DNA from: Pseudomonas frederiksbergensis
GTDB taxonomy: Bacteria > Pseudomonadota > Gammaproteobacteria > Pseudomonadales > Pseudomonadaceae
DNA length: 64,000 bases
Assembly: GCF_003732275.1 (NCBI RefSeq)
Contig: NZ_MOBM01000038.1
Coordinates: 62,001 to 126,000 of the forward strand
Direction of reading: 5' to 3'
Shown here: positions 15,446 to 23,331 of the stretch, one piece after another
How the letters are laid out: every line of letters begins with the position of its first letter
How positions within the stretch are numbered: position 1 is the first letter of the stretch
Position numbers and translations under genes: made by a program
Notes under the pieces: generated by a model
Seen by the model: only the letters and a program-made list of their open reading frames with translations
Database searches by the model: none
What the model was told of the DNA's origin: nothing

Positions 15446-15525
15446 TCGCGAGCAGGCTCGCTCCCACATTTGACCGCGTTCTCAAGGTGGATACGGTTCA
15501 GTGTGGGAGTGAGCCTGCTCGCGAT
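15446..15525. repeat. REP doublet, arms in opposite order
   Basis: TCGCGAGCAGGCTCGCTCCCACA (15446-15468) is followed by TGTGGGAGTGAGCCTGCTCGCGA (15502-15524). The arms point outwards relative to the other doublets in this window (tail-to-tail rather than head-to-head), and the right arm carries one substitution (GAGT for GAGC). Confidence 0.9.
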
Positions 15526-15544
15526 GACGTCAGATGAAACACCG

Positions 15545-15847
15545 CTAAACAGCAGTCTTGAACCCCTCCTCCCGCTGCAACGCCCGAGCCTGAATCACAT
15601 TCAGTATTGCGCAACCTTCGCGCATCAGCAGATGCACCGCACGGGTAACACGGGTCAGGTCGCAGTCGGAAATGCCGTTGAGGTTAAGGCTGGACAAGGT
15701 GTCGGTCAGATCGCGAACCACGGTGAAGCGGTGCATGGCGCAAGCGGCCATGTCGCTGAGTTCTTTATGGGTGTTGATGAAGAGCACCGGGTTATCGGCG
15801 TCGTAGGTGTCGATGGGGAGGTAACGGGGCATGACTTGGTCGGACAT
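15545..15847 (-). CDS. Small conserved hypothetical protein with structured leader
   Basis: This 100-residue cytoplasmic-looking protein (MSDQVMPRYLPIDTYD, NTHKELSDMAACAMHRFTVV, CDLTRVTRAVHLLMREGCAI) is predicted all-helical after residue 30. I recognise the style of several short Pseudomonas-only families such as DUF3077/DUF6124 but cannot place it in one. Start 15847 has GGAG seven bases upstream; the frame stays open to 16009, and a longer start there would translate an RNA-like leader, which I reject. The leader's hairpins end about 12 bases before the ribosome site, so control at translation is likely. Confidence 0.75.
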   Translation of the reverse strand: MSDQVMPRYLPIDTYDADNPVLFINTHKELSDMAACAMHRFTVVRDLTDTLSSLNLNGISDCDLTRVTRAVHLLMREGCAILNVIQARALQREEGFKTAV

Positions 15848-15869
15848 GGTGTAACTCCAGGTAAAGCTA

Positions 15870-16007
15870 CCACCGTTCGCGGCCAAGCGAATAAAGGTGG
15901 CGGCTGTGTGCGGGTTGGCCGACCAGACACCTGAAAGATCCGGCACACCCGAAGGTGTCCCGCGCACAGCTGCCATAAGACATGTCCAGACATAAAACGG
16001 TCTGAAC
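15870..16007 (-). promoter_or_regulatory. Structured 5' leader RNA candidate
   Basis: On the minus strand four helices are visible. P1 pairs 16000-16007 with 15984-15991 (8 bp, one G-U). P2 pairs GCTGTGCGCGGG (15959-15970) with CCCGCACACAGC (15903-15914), 11 of 12 pairs. Inside P2 is ACACC-UUCG-GGTGT (15945-15958), a stable tetraloop hairpin; the same GACACC can pair instead with GGTGTC at 15926-15931. P3 is a two-part hairpin (15870-15874 with 15896-15900, and 15876-15880 with 15887-15891). The reading frame through it is open but its peptide looks artefactual. Upstream 16032-16089 has two further short hairpins. No known riboswitch class was recognised. Confidence 0.55.
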
Positions 16008-16152
16008 AATGACGCTGTTGCATTTCAGGTTATCGACCGGCCAAGGTCGTTCGCGGTGTTTTCCGCGAGCCCGAACTATAGGGGTCGATACCGAAACGCG
16101 GCAACAGGGTACGTTGTAGGAAACGTCTTGGAAAGTTGTGCGCCACAAAGTT

Positions 16153-16182
16153 GATCGTTCTTACGATCGCGTGGGAACGATC
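16153..16182. repeat. Palindrome downstream of tctA
   Basis: GATCGTTC (16153-16160) pairs with GAACGATC (16175-16182), and GATCGT/ACGATC forms an inner alternative. It resembles the ATCGTTCCCACGC-type intergenic palindrome of pseudomonads and may end the tct transcript. The remaining bases between 16008 and 16152 hold only the leader's promoter region. Confidence 0.6.
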
Positions 16183-16187
16183 GGCAC

Positions 16188-17696
16188 TCAATCATCCTCA
16201 TGCAATTTGATGCCACGTTTATGCAGCAGGTAGGGCACCAGCAACACCAACAGCGTCAGCACCAGGACCGAAGCCGCAATGGGTTGTGTCACAAACACCA
16301 TCCAGTCGCCCTGGCTGATGGACAAAGCGTTGCGCAGTTGTTTTTCCGCCATCGGCCCCAGCAGCATGCCGACGATCACCGGGGCGACGGGGAAATCGAA
16401 ACGCCGCATCAACACCCCGGCCCAGCCGATGCCCAGCATCAGAAACAGGTCGAATGATGAGTGGCGCATGCCGTACACGCCGATGGTGGCGAACACCAGA
16501 ATGCCGGCGTTCAGGTACGGTCGCGGAATCTGCAAGAGTTTGACCCACAGGCCCACCAACGGCAGGTTCAACACCAGCAGGATGACGTTGCCGATGTACA
16601 GCGAGGCCACCAGCGTCCAGACCAGCTCGCCCGAGGTCTGGAACAGCAGCGGCCCCGGTTGCAGGTTGTAGTTCTGGAACGCGGCCAACAGAATCGCCGC
16701 CGTCGCGGAGGTCGGTATGCCCAGGGTCAGAAGCGGAACCAGCGAACCGGTGGCGCTGGCGTTGTTCGCCGCCTCGGGGCCGGCGACACCTTCGATGGCG
16801 CCCTCGCCTTTGCTGGCGGCGAACTCTTTCGGGTATTTGCTGAGTTTGCGTTCGGTCGAATAAGACAGGAACGTCGGAATTTCCGCGCCACCGGCCGGAA
16901 TCGAGCCGAATGGAAAGCCAATCAAGGTGCCCCGTAGCCACGCGGGAATCGAGCGTTTCCAGTCGGCGCGGGTCATCCACAACGAGGTCATGCGGTGTCG
17001 GCTGCCCATTTCTTCCTTTTGGTAGAGCACGCTGTACAAGGCCTCACCGACGGCAAACAAGCCGACCGCCACCAGCACCACTTCGATGCCATCGACCAGT
17101 TCGGGCACCGCCAATGTGTAGCGGGCTATGCCTGAGGTCGAGTCCAGGCCGATCAAGCCGATGGTCAATCCGATGCCCAATGAGGCAAAGCCGCGCAACA
17201 TCGATGCACCGAGCACCGCCGACACCGTGGTGAAGGCCAGCACCAGAATCGCAAAATACTCCGCCGGCCCGAACTTCAGTGCCAGCGTCGCAACGAGGGG
17301 AGCGAACAGGGTCAGCAAGATCGTCGCGATGGTGCCGGCCACAAATGAACCGATAGCAGCCGTCGCCAAGGCCGGGCCTGCCCGCCCGTTGCGGGCCATG
17401 AGGTTGCCTTCCAGGGCCGTGACCATCGAGGACGACTCCCCCGGGGTGTTGAGCAGAATCGAGGTGGTGGAGCCGCCAAACTGAGCGCCGTAATAGATAC
17501 CGGCAAACATGATCAGCGCGCCGGTAGGATCGACCTTGGCGGTGATCGGCAGCAACAAGGCGACGGTCAGCGCCGGGCCGATCCCCGGCAAAACACCGAT
17601 CGCGGTACCCAGCAGACAGCCGATAAAACCCCACATCAGATTGATCGGCGCCAACGCGGCACCGAAGCCGGTTGCCAGACTCGAGAGAATGTCCAC
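16188..17696 (-). CDS. tctA: Tripartite tricarboxylate transporter, large permease (TctA)
   Basis: This 502-residue inner-membrane protein has about 12 hydrophobic segments and the TctA hallmarks: GIGPALTVALLLPITAKVDP near residues 38-57, the Gly/Ser-rich FGGSTTSILLNTPGESS at about 72-88, and the second-half repeat PEAANNASATGSLVPLLTLG. The start is GTG at 17696 with AGGAGG eight bases upstream. It takes tricarboxylates or similar acids from the TctC binding protein using the proton or sodium gradient. Gene order tctC-tctB-tctA on the minus strand is standard. No TctDE two-component pair is present, so regulation and substrate are open. Confidence 0.93.
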   Translation of the reverse strand: MDILSSLATGFGAALAPINLMWGFIGCLLGTAIGVLPGIGPALTVALLLPITAKVDPTGALIMFAGIYYGAQFGGSTTSILLNTPGESSSMVTALEGNLMARNGRAGPALATAAIGSFVAGTIATILLTLFAPLVATLALKFGPAEYFAILVLAFTTVSAVLGASMLRGFASLGIGLTIGLIGLDSTSGIARYTLAVPELVDGIEVVLVAVGLFAVGEALYSVLYQKEEMGSRHRMTSLWMTRADWKRSIPAWLRGTLIGFPFGSIPAGGAEIPTFLSYSTERKLSKYPKEFAASKGEGAIEGVAGPEAANNASATGSLVPLLTLGIPTSATAAILLAAFQNYNLQPGPLLFQTSGELVWTLVASLYIGNVILLVLNLPLVGLWVKLLQIPRPYLNAGILVFATIGVYGMRHSSFDLFLMLGIGWAGVLMRRFDFPVAPVIVGMLLGPMAEKQLRNALSISQGDWMVFVTQPIAASVLVLTLLVLLVPYLLHKRGIKLHEDD

Positions 17697-17720
17697 CTTT
17701 TCGACCTCCTTCGGCCCGGA

Positions 17721-18191
17721 TCAGATCCAGGCGTTGATCAAGGGCGGAAGGGAAACCCCTAGCCCGGCAGTGAAAAGCCAGTAAATCGGCAGCGTCAGGG
17801 CGATGCCGATGGCCAGGTCCCGCAGCGGGCTGCGACTGCCAAAACCCCGTGCAGAACAGGCAAACAGCAGTGCGGCCGCCAATACGAAGCCGATGTAGGT
17901 AATGAGCAAGGCAACGCCCACAAGCCCCGCCGTGACCCAGGTTGCGCCGAGTTTGCCGCCGGGCTGAGCCTGGGTGGTCTCATGGTCGTCGGGAAGGTTG
18001 CGAAAACCACCGGTGAGCGCCTGATAGCACATCAACAGACCGACGACGCCCAGAAACGCCGCGACGGCGTAGGGATAGACGTACGCCGCCATGATGACGA
18101 AGCCCATTTCGGCAGGAAACCGCGAGGCGCCGAACGCCAATACCGCGCTGATGGCGACGACAGCTAAGCCAATTGCCAGTTGGGCCGGCAT
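17721..18191 (-). CDS. tctB: Tripartite tricarboxylate transporter, small permease (TctB)
   Basis: This 156-residue protein has four hydrophobic segments (AIGLAVVAISAVLAFGASRF, FVIMAAYVYPYAVAAFLGVV, VTAGLVGVALLITYIGFVLA, LAIGIALTLPIYWLFTAGLG), as in TctB. Start 18191 (MPAQLAIG) is preferred because TGGAGAGTC lies directly upstream; ATG 18212, one base after the tctC stop, would add seven residues. TctB is the short membrane partner of TctA and is poorly conserved, so the family call leans on topology and on its place between tctC and tctA. Confidence 0.88.
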   Translation of the reverse strand: MPAQLAIGLAVVAISAVLAFGASRFPAEMGFVIMAAYVYPYAVAAFLGVVGLLMCYQALTGGFRNLPDDHETTQAQPGGKLGATWVTAGLVGVALLITYIGFVLAAALLFACSARGFGSRSPLRDLAIGIALTLPIYWLFTAGLGVSLPPLINAWI

Positions 18192-18213
18192 GACTCTCCA
18201 GCGCCCGGCCATC

Positions 18214-19179
18214 TCAAAGCAGCCCGACCTTGACCAGCATCGCGCGCAGGCGCCCATGTTCTTCTTCGACGAATTTGCCGAAGTCATCCCCGGTCAGAAT
18301 GCTCGGTGACCATGCATTGGTTTTTACGTTTTCTTGCCAGACGTTGCTTTTGGTGGCGGTCAGGACGGCTTCGGTCAGTTCTTTGCGCTGGTCAGGTGTC
18401 AGGCCCGCTGCACCGTAAACGCCACGCCAGTTGCCGATCGTCACGTCATAGCCACTTTCTTTGAGGGTCGGTGCATCGATGCCTTCAACGCGGCTGGGTG
18501 CGCCGATGGCGAGTAAGCGGAACTGCTTGGACTGGATGTATTTGGCAAGCTCGGCGTAGCCGCCGGTGATCACCGTGATGTGGCCGCCCAGCACCGCGGC
18601 GACGACTTCGCCACCACCTGCGAAGGCAACGTAATTCACCTTATTGACGGGGACGTCCATTTTGCTCGCCAGTTCGGCGATGCCAATGTGGTCGATCGAA
18701 CCCTTGGAGCCACCGCCCCATTTGATATTGGACGGGTTGGCTTTGAAGTCTTTGAGCAAGTCGTCCAGGGTTTTGTACGGGGAGTCGTCCCGCACGGCAA
18801 TCACGTTGTATTCGGTAAACAACCGGGCGATCGGTGTCACGTCCTTCAAAGTGATTTGCGGTTTGTTCTGCTCGATGGCCGCGACCATGATCGCGCCGAC
18901 CACAATCAGGGCATTGGCGTCGCCCTTGGTGCCGTTGGCAAATTGCGCCAACCCCAGGGTGCCACCGGCGCCGCCCTTGTTCTCAAAGGTGACGGCCTTT
19001 GCCGTTTTGGCCTCGACCATGGCTTTGCCCAGGACGCGTGCGGTCTGGTCATAACCACCACCGACGGAGCCCGGGGCCATGAACTTGACGGTGTCCAGCG
19101 CAAACACCGGTGATGCGAGCGCGGCGGCGGTAACTAAAACGGCGAGGTTGCTGCTGAATCGACGGGCCAATGCAAACAT
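18214..19179 (-). CDS. tctC: Tripartite tricarboxylate transporter, periplasmic binding protein (TctC)
   Basis: This 321-residue extracytoplasmic binding protein has a Sec signal peptide (MFALARRFSSNLAVLVTAAA, cleavage after VFA) and the TctC/Bug fold: VKFMAPGSVGGGYDQTARVL near the mature N-terminus, FENKGGAGGTLGLAQFA, and IKWGGGSKGSIDHIG. GGAGACGACTC precedes the ATG. Bug-type proteins bind carboxylates through two backbone-rich loops; the ligand cannot be told from sequence. It is the first gene of tctCBA. The next 322 bases upstream hold its promoter and a REP doublet. Confidence 0.92.
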   Translation of the reverse strand: MFALARRFSSNLAVLVTAAALASPVFALDTVKFMAPGSVGGGYDQTARVLGKAMVEAKTAKAVTFENKGGAGGTLGLAQFANGTKGDANALIVVGAIMVAAIEQNKPQITLKDVTPIARLFTEYNVIAVRDDSPYKTLDDLLKDFKANPSNIKWGGGSKGSIDHIGIAELASKMDVPVNKVNYVAFAGGGEVVAAVLGGHITVITGGYAELAKYIQSKQFRLLAIGAPSRVEGIDAPTLKESGYDVTIGNWRGVYGAAGLTPDQRKELTEAVLTATKSNVWQENVKTNAWSPSILTGDDFGKFVEEEHGRLRAMLVKVGLL

Positions 19180-19380
19180 GAGTCGTCTCCGGATAGCTGT
19201 TCTTGTTGTTTTCGATCAGGGAAGAGCCCCTGTTCGTTGAACATGCGTCTGGAATAAGCGTAGGTCATAGTTGTGTTTGTTGGCGTGCTTTCAATGGGCT
19301 GTCTGCCCCTAATGCATGACAACTGCAGAACCTGTGGCGAGGGGGCAGCCCCAATGCCGGTAAGTTAAGGTGCGCAAACT

Positions 19381-19472
19381 TGTGGGAGCGAGCCTGCTCG
19401 CGATGGCGGACTCACATTCAACATTTCTATCAGCTGATACACCGCTATCGCGAGCAGGCTCGCTCCCACAGG
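19381..19472. repeat. REP doublet between tctC and tRNA-Sec
   Basis: TGTGGGAGCGAGCCTGCTCGCGA (from 19381) and the inverted arm ending CGCTCCCACAGGG (to 19472). It lies 3' of the tRNA-Sec gene and 5' of tctC, which makes it a boundary between the two transcription units. The rest of the 19180-19380 gap shows only non-coding DNA. Confidence 0.93.
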
Positions 19473-19501
19473 GATTGCGCCTGTCCCTGTGTTCTACCAA
19501 A

Positions 19502-19597
19502 TGGCGGAAGGCAGCCGGAGTCGAACCTGCCCGGGAACGGATGCCGTCCCCAACCGGGTTTGAAGCCCGGCCGCGCCACCGGGCGCGATTGCCTTCC
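19502..19597 (-). tRNA. selC: tRNA-Sec (anticodon TCA)
   Basis: This 96-base selenocysteine tRNA has an 8-bp acceptor stem (GGAAGGCA with TGCCTTCC), the discriminator G and an encoded CCA, a long extra arm (GGGACGGCATCCGTTCCC), and T-loop GGTTCGACTCC. The anticodon loop reads CTTCAAA with TCA at 19561-19563. It lies just downstream of selB on the same strand. It is charged with serine, converted to selenocysteine by SelA, and delivered to in-frame UGA by SelB. Confidence 0.97.
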
Positions 19598-19603
19598 TTG
19601 AAC

Positions 19604-21523
19604 TCAGTCTTCTGTTTGTTGGGCCAGTGCATTGTCGAGCCGGATATGGCGCCGGTCGCCAAAGCGTCGGGTCAGGCCGATCCGGTCGAAGTACTCAAGA
19701 ATCTGAATGCTGCGTTTGCGCCCCAGGCCTACGGCATCGCGAAACGCGATGACCTGAATCACCGGGTCATCGCTGGCCAGTTGCACCAGCATAGCCGCCA
19801 ATCGGCACACCAGCGTCTCGGTATAAAACAAGTCGCGAACCACTTGATGCACCAGCCCCAGCCGCGCCATCTTGCGCAGCAGCAGGCGTACGACCGCCTC
19901 TTGATAGCCTGTCGCTTTAGCCAGATCACGCACCCACGGTGGATCGAAACCCGCCTGTTCGAACAGCGGCTGTAATTGTTGCCACAGGGTTTCGTCATCC
20001 TCGCTCAAACGCACTTGGTGATCGGGCAAATGCAGCCAGGGGCCACTGGCAACGATCGCACCGCTGGCCAGTAATTCATCGAGCAGGCTGATAAAGGTCG
20101 GCCGGTCCAGCGCGGTGCCGGCGAAGCGACGCAGGCGATCCCTGTCCGGTCCCATTTGATCCGGTTCGAGTTGATGAAAGCGGGCGAGGTGTTCCAGCAG
20201 CGGCGCCTTCAGGGCTTCCCAGCGCACCGCGCTGAACAGCAACGGCCCCTGCCGCGTATCGATCAAGCGCACGTCGTCGGGCAGCTCCCAAGTTTCGCGC
20301 GGGCGATTGAACTGACGCTCCAGACGTTGCGGGTCGAGCCCTGTGTCGCTGTTGGCCAGCAGCGTCGGCAGTGCTTCTTCCAGGCTGTTCGTGGTGGACA
20401 GCGCTTGTAGCTGCGCCAATCGTTCGGGACTGCGACGGTGTCGGGCCGGGGCGAACGGGTCGAGCACCCGTCCACCACCGAGGGTCCGTTGCGCGCTTTG
20501 ATCGCGCAGGATCAAACGGTCGCCCTTCACCGCCAGCACCGGCGCGTTCACCAGCAGTTGCGCAAACATCTGCTCACCCGGCGCCAGGCTGCTGCCCTCC
20601 AGCAACGCCACTCGCCCGGTCACGTCTTGAGTGCCGAGATGCACGTGCACTGGCTGAAAGTGCTCGAAGCTTCGCGCCTCGCTGACCAACAAGGTCATCT
20701 CGATATCCAGACGCTGGGTCGGCGCATGCAGCCATTCGGCCAACAGCCAGTGGCCCCGGTGAATCTGCTCCAGGGCCAAACGGTCGGCACTCAGGTTCAG
20801 CGCGACTCGCTGCCCGGCCGTTGCGCTGTCAGCCGCCTGATTCTGCGCATGCAGGCCTCGCACCCGTACCGGTTTGCCCAGCGGACTCAACATCAGCGTA
20901 TCGCCCACGACCACCTGGCCGGACAACGCCGTACCGGTCACCACAATACCGGCACCGGCCACGCTGAAAGCCCGATCAATCGCCAGGCGGAAACCGCCGC
21001 TGGCGCTGCGTTGAAGCACCTCATGTTGCGCATCCAGCAAGGCCTTACGCAGTGCCTCGACGCCTTCGCCGGTCACACTCGACAGCGCGATTTGCGGCGC
21101 ATCGGCATAAGGGCCGGGTGCGAGCAATGCTTCGATCTGTTCACGGACGGCTTGCACACGAGCAGGATCGACCCGGTCGCATTTGGTGATCGCAATAAGT
21201 GCCCGAGGGATGCCCAGCAACTCGACAATCGCCAAATGTTCGCGGGTCTGAGGCATCACACCGTCATCAGCCGCCACCACCAACAACACCAGATCAATGC
21301 CCTGAGCCCCGGCCAGCATGTTGTGGGTGAAGCGTTCATGGCCCGGCACGTCGATAAAACCGGTCAGGGCGCCGCCCGGTTCCAGTGCCGCGTAGATGTA
21401 GCCGAGGTCGATGGTCATGCCGCGTTCACGTTCTTCCCGACGACGGTCACCGGCCTGGCCGGTCAATGCCTGGAGCAAGGAGGTCTTGCCGTGATCAATG
21501 TGCCCCGCCGTGCCGACAATCAC
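19604..21523 (-). CDS. selB: Selenocysteine-specific elongation factor SelB
   Basis: This 639-residue GTPase delivers Sec-tRNA-Sec to UGA codons by binding the SECIS hairpin. G1 is GHIDHGKT (residues 7-14); the G3 region is DVPGHERFTHNML and G4 is ITKCDR. Domains II-III follow, then a C-terminal set of winged helices (from about residue 380; FDPPWVRDLAKATGYQEAV, VGLGRKRSIQILEYFDR) that bind the RNA. The start is GTG 21523, whose GTGA overlaps the selA stop by four bases; a GGAGGAGGG lies before it. Frames starting further upstream translate selA in the wrong frame. Confidence 0.96.
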   Translation of the reverse strand: MIVGTAGHIDHGKTSLLQALTGQAGDRRREERERGMTIDLGYIYAALEPGGALTGFIDVPGHERFTHNMLAGAQGIDLVLLVVAADDGVMPQTREHLAIVELLGIPRALIAITKCDRVDPARVQAVREQIEALLAPGPYADAPQIALSSVTGEGVEALRKALLDAQHEVLQRSASGGFRLAIDRAFSVAGAGIVVTGTALSGQVVVGDTLMLSPLGKPVRVRGLHAQNQAADSATAGQRVALNLSADRLALEQIHRGHWLLAEWLHAPTQRLDIEMTLLVSEARSFEHFQPVHVHLGTQDVTGRVALLEGSSLAPGEQMFAQLLVNAPVLAVKGDRLILRDQSAQRTLGGGRVLDPFAPARHRRSPERLAQLQALSTTNSLEEALPTLLANSDTGLDPQRLERQFNRPRETWELPDDVRLIDTRQGPLLFSAVRWEALKAPLLEHLARFHQLEPDQMGPDRDRLRRFAGTALDRPTFISLLDELLASGAIVASGPWLHLPDHQVRLSEDDETLWQQLQPLFEQAGFDPPWVRDLAKATGYQEAVVRLLLRKMARLGLVHQVVRDLFYTETLVCRLAAMLVQLASDDPVIQVIAFRDAVGLGRKRSIQILEYFDRIGLTRRFGDRRHIRLDNALAQQTED

Positions 21524-22968
21524 CCGTGCGCGCCCTCCTCCTGCAGTTGATCGAATTGCGCCAGCTGATCGAGTTGCGCCAGCCACGCGGCTTCGTCGTC
21601 CAGTTGGCGCAGGTCCAGCCAAAGTGCATCGCCGTCGATGCGACCGAGCACGGGAATCGGCAGCCAGCGAAACGCGGCCTCCAGCCCCAGCAATCGCCGC
21701 CCGCGCAGACGTTTGGAAACGTTCGGCCGCAGGCATAACGCGGCACTGGGCAGTCGCGCCACCGGTTGGCTGCCGCTGCCGATCATGCCCAGCGCCGGCT
21801 CCGCGCTGACGCTCCAGCCGTCACCCAACACTCGTGCCAGAGACGGTTGCAAGCGCTCGGCCTGGGCGAAGATGTCGGCCTGGGGTCGGGTCAGCAGGCG
21901 CAGACTCGGCAGGCGCTCGGCCAGTCGATCAGGATCGCGGTACAGCGCCAATACGGCTTCGAGGGCGGCGAGGGTCAGTTTGTCGACCCGCAGCGCGCGC
22001 TTGAGCGGGTTCTTCTTGATCTTCGCGATCAGGTCTTTACGGCCGACTATCAGCCCGGCCTGGGGACCGCCGAGCAGTTTGTCGCCACTGAAAGTAACGA
22101 TGTCCGCGCCATCAAGCAGCGCCTGGCGCACCGTCGGTTCGGCGGGCAAGCCCCAGCGAGTCAGGTCCAGCAGGCTGCCGCTGCCCAGGTCTTCGAGCAG
22201 CGGCAGCCCGTGACGGTGAGCCAGTTCCGCCAACTCCGCCGTCGGCACCCGGGCGGTGAAACCTTCAATGGAGTAATTGCTCGCATGTACACGCATCACC
22301 AGGCCACTGCGCGGACCGATGGCGGCCTCGTAATCGCGGGCATGGGTGCGGTTGGTGGTGCCCACTTCGTGCAGCCGCACCCCGGCGCGGACCATGATGT
22401 CGGGAATGCGAAACGCACCGCCGATTTCGATCAGTTCACCACGGGAAATGATGCCTTCCTTGCGAGCGCCCAGGCTGTTGAGCGTCAGCAACACGGCGGC
22501 GGCATTATTGTTGACCACGGTCACCGCTTCGGCGCCGGTCAGCTCGCGGATCAACCCTTCGATCAAATCATCGCGATCGCCGCGCTTGCCGCTGTGCAGG
22601 TCGAATTCCAGATTGAGCGGATAGCGGGCGGCGAGCTGAACGGCTTCGATAGCCGACTCCGGCAACAACGCGCGGCCGAGGTTGGTGTGCAGCACCGTGC
22701 CGGTGAGGTTGAATACCCGCCGGACCTGGCTGCGATGCTGGATCGCCAGACGCTCACCCGCCCTGCCCGCCAATACGTCGGGGGCGATTTCAACGGCATT
22801 GAGTTCACCCTTGAGCACCGGTTCGCGCAAGTCATCAAGCAGTTGCCGCAGGCCGGCCAGCAGCGCATCACGCCCATAACGCTCGGCCAATGCCTGGCAG
22901 GCGGGATGGCGCAGCAAGCTGTCGATGGAGGGCAGCCGCAAGGCGTGGCTGGCGGAGGTTGCAGACAT
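21520..22968 (-). CDS. selA: L-seryl-tRNA(Sec) selenium transferase
   Basis: This 482-residue PLP enzyme converts Ser-tRNA-Sec to Sec-tRNA-Sec with selenophosphate. The PLP lysine is Lys297 in TFSGDKLLGGPQAG. NLTGTVLHTNLGRALL at about residues 87-102 and VNNNAAAVLLTLNSLG at about 153-168 are family hallmarks. The C-terminus carries a repeated LAQLDQ/LAQFDQ unit encoded by two nearly identical 18-base copies (about 21550-21585), which lengthens the tail beyond the usual 460 or so residues. It overlaps selB. selD is not in this window. Confidence 0.96.
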   Translation of the reverse strand: MSATSASHALRLPSIDSLLRHPACQALAERYGRDALLAGLRQLLDDLREPVLKGELNAVEIAPDVLAGRAGERLAIQHRSQVRRVFNLTGTVLHTNLGRALLPESAIEAVQLAARYPLNLEFDLHSGKRGDRDDLIEGLIRELTGAEAVTVVNNNAAAVLLTLNSLGARKEGIISRGELIEIGGAFRIPDIMVRAGVRLHEVGTTNRTHARDYEAAIGPRSGLVMRVHASNYSIEGFTARVPTAELAELAHRHGLPLLEDLGSGSLLDLTRWGLPAEPTVRQALLDGADIVTFSGDKLLGGPQAGLIVGRKDLIAKIKKNPLKRALRVDKLTLAALEAVLALYRDPDRLAERLPSLRLLTRPQADIFAQAERLQPSLARVLGDGWSVSAEPALGMIGSGSQPVARLPSAALCLRPNVSKRLRGRRLLGLEAAFRWLPIPVLGRIDGDALWLDLRQLDDEAAWLAQLDQLAQFDQLQEEGAHG

Positions 22969-23130
22969 CAGAGGCTCCCGGAAGCGATTGACCGTCGCGT
23001 CTGAGTGTAGCCGCTGGGCTCATTGCTCAAAGGGATAAGCTCAGTCGTCTCTCCCTCGCTCCGGTCCTGCTCCGTGGGCCTCTCGATGGAGGTGCACCGT
23101 AAAAGCGAGGCGGCCTACCGGCCTGTCCCT

Positions 23131-23280
23131 GTAGGAGCCGTCGAGCGAAGCGAGGCTGCGATCTTTTGATCTTGCCGTGGCTTTGGCTTTTGATCTGCCT
23201 ACCCCTTCGCGCGCAAGCCTGCTCCCACAGCAACGGCAACATCAAAAGATCGCAGCCTCGCTTCGCTCGACAGCTCCTAC
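23131..23280. repeat. Long inverted repeat with 40-base arms
   Basis: GTAGGAGCCGTCGAGCGAAG... (23131-23170) is inverted at 23241-23280 with few mismatches; both arms contain the core GAGGCTGCGATCTTTTGAT. The loop carries a fragment of the commoner REP (CTGCTCCCACAG). It fills much of the 363-base gap between fdhE and selA; the rest of 22969-23331 is presumably the selAB promoter, with no clear boxes. Confidence 0.9.
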
Positions 23281-23331
23281 AGGGTAATGCGTGTAAAGTG
23301 AATCTTTGTAACCCCAAAGATGTGTATATAC

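Noticed and set aside
15848..16009. N-terminal extension of the small gene at 15545
   Set aside because: The frame is open but lies over strong RNA helices; GGAG seven bases before ATG 15847 sets the start.
21766..23004. 412-codon plus-strand frame opposite selA
   Set aside because: Antisense shadow of a gene with clear PLP motifs.
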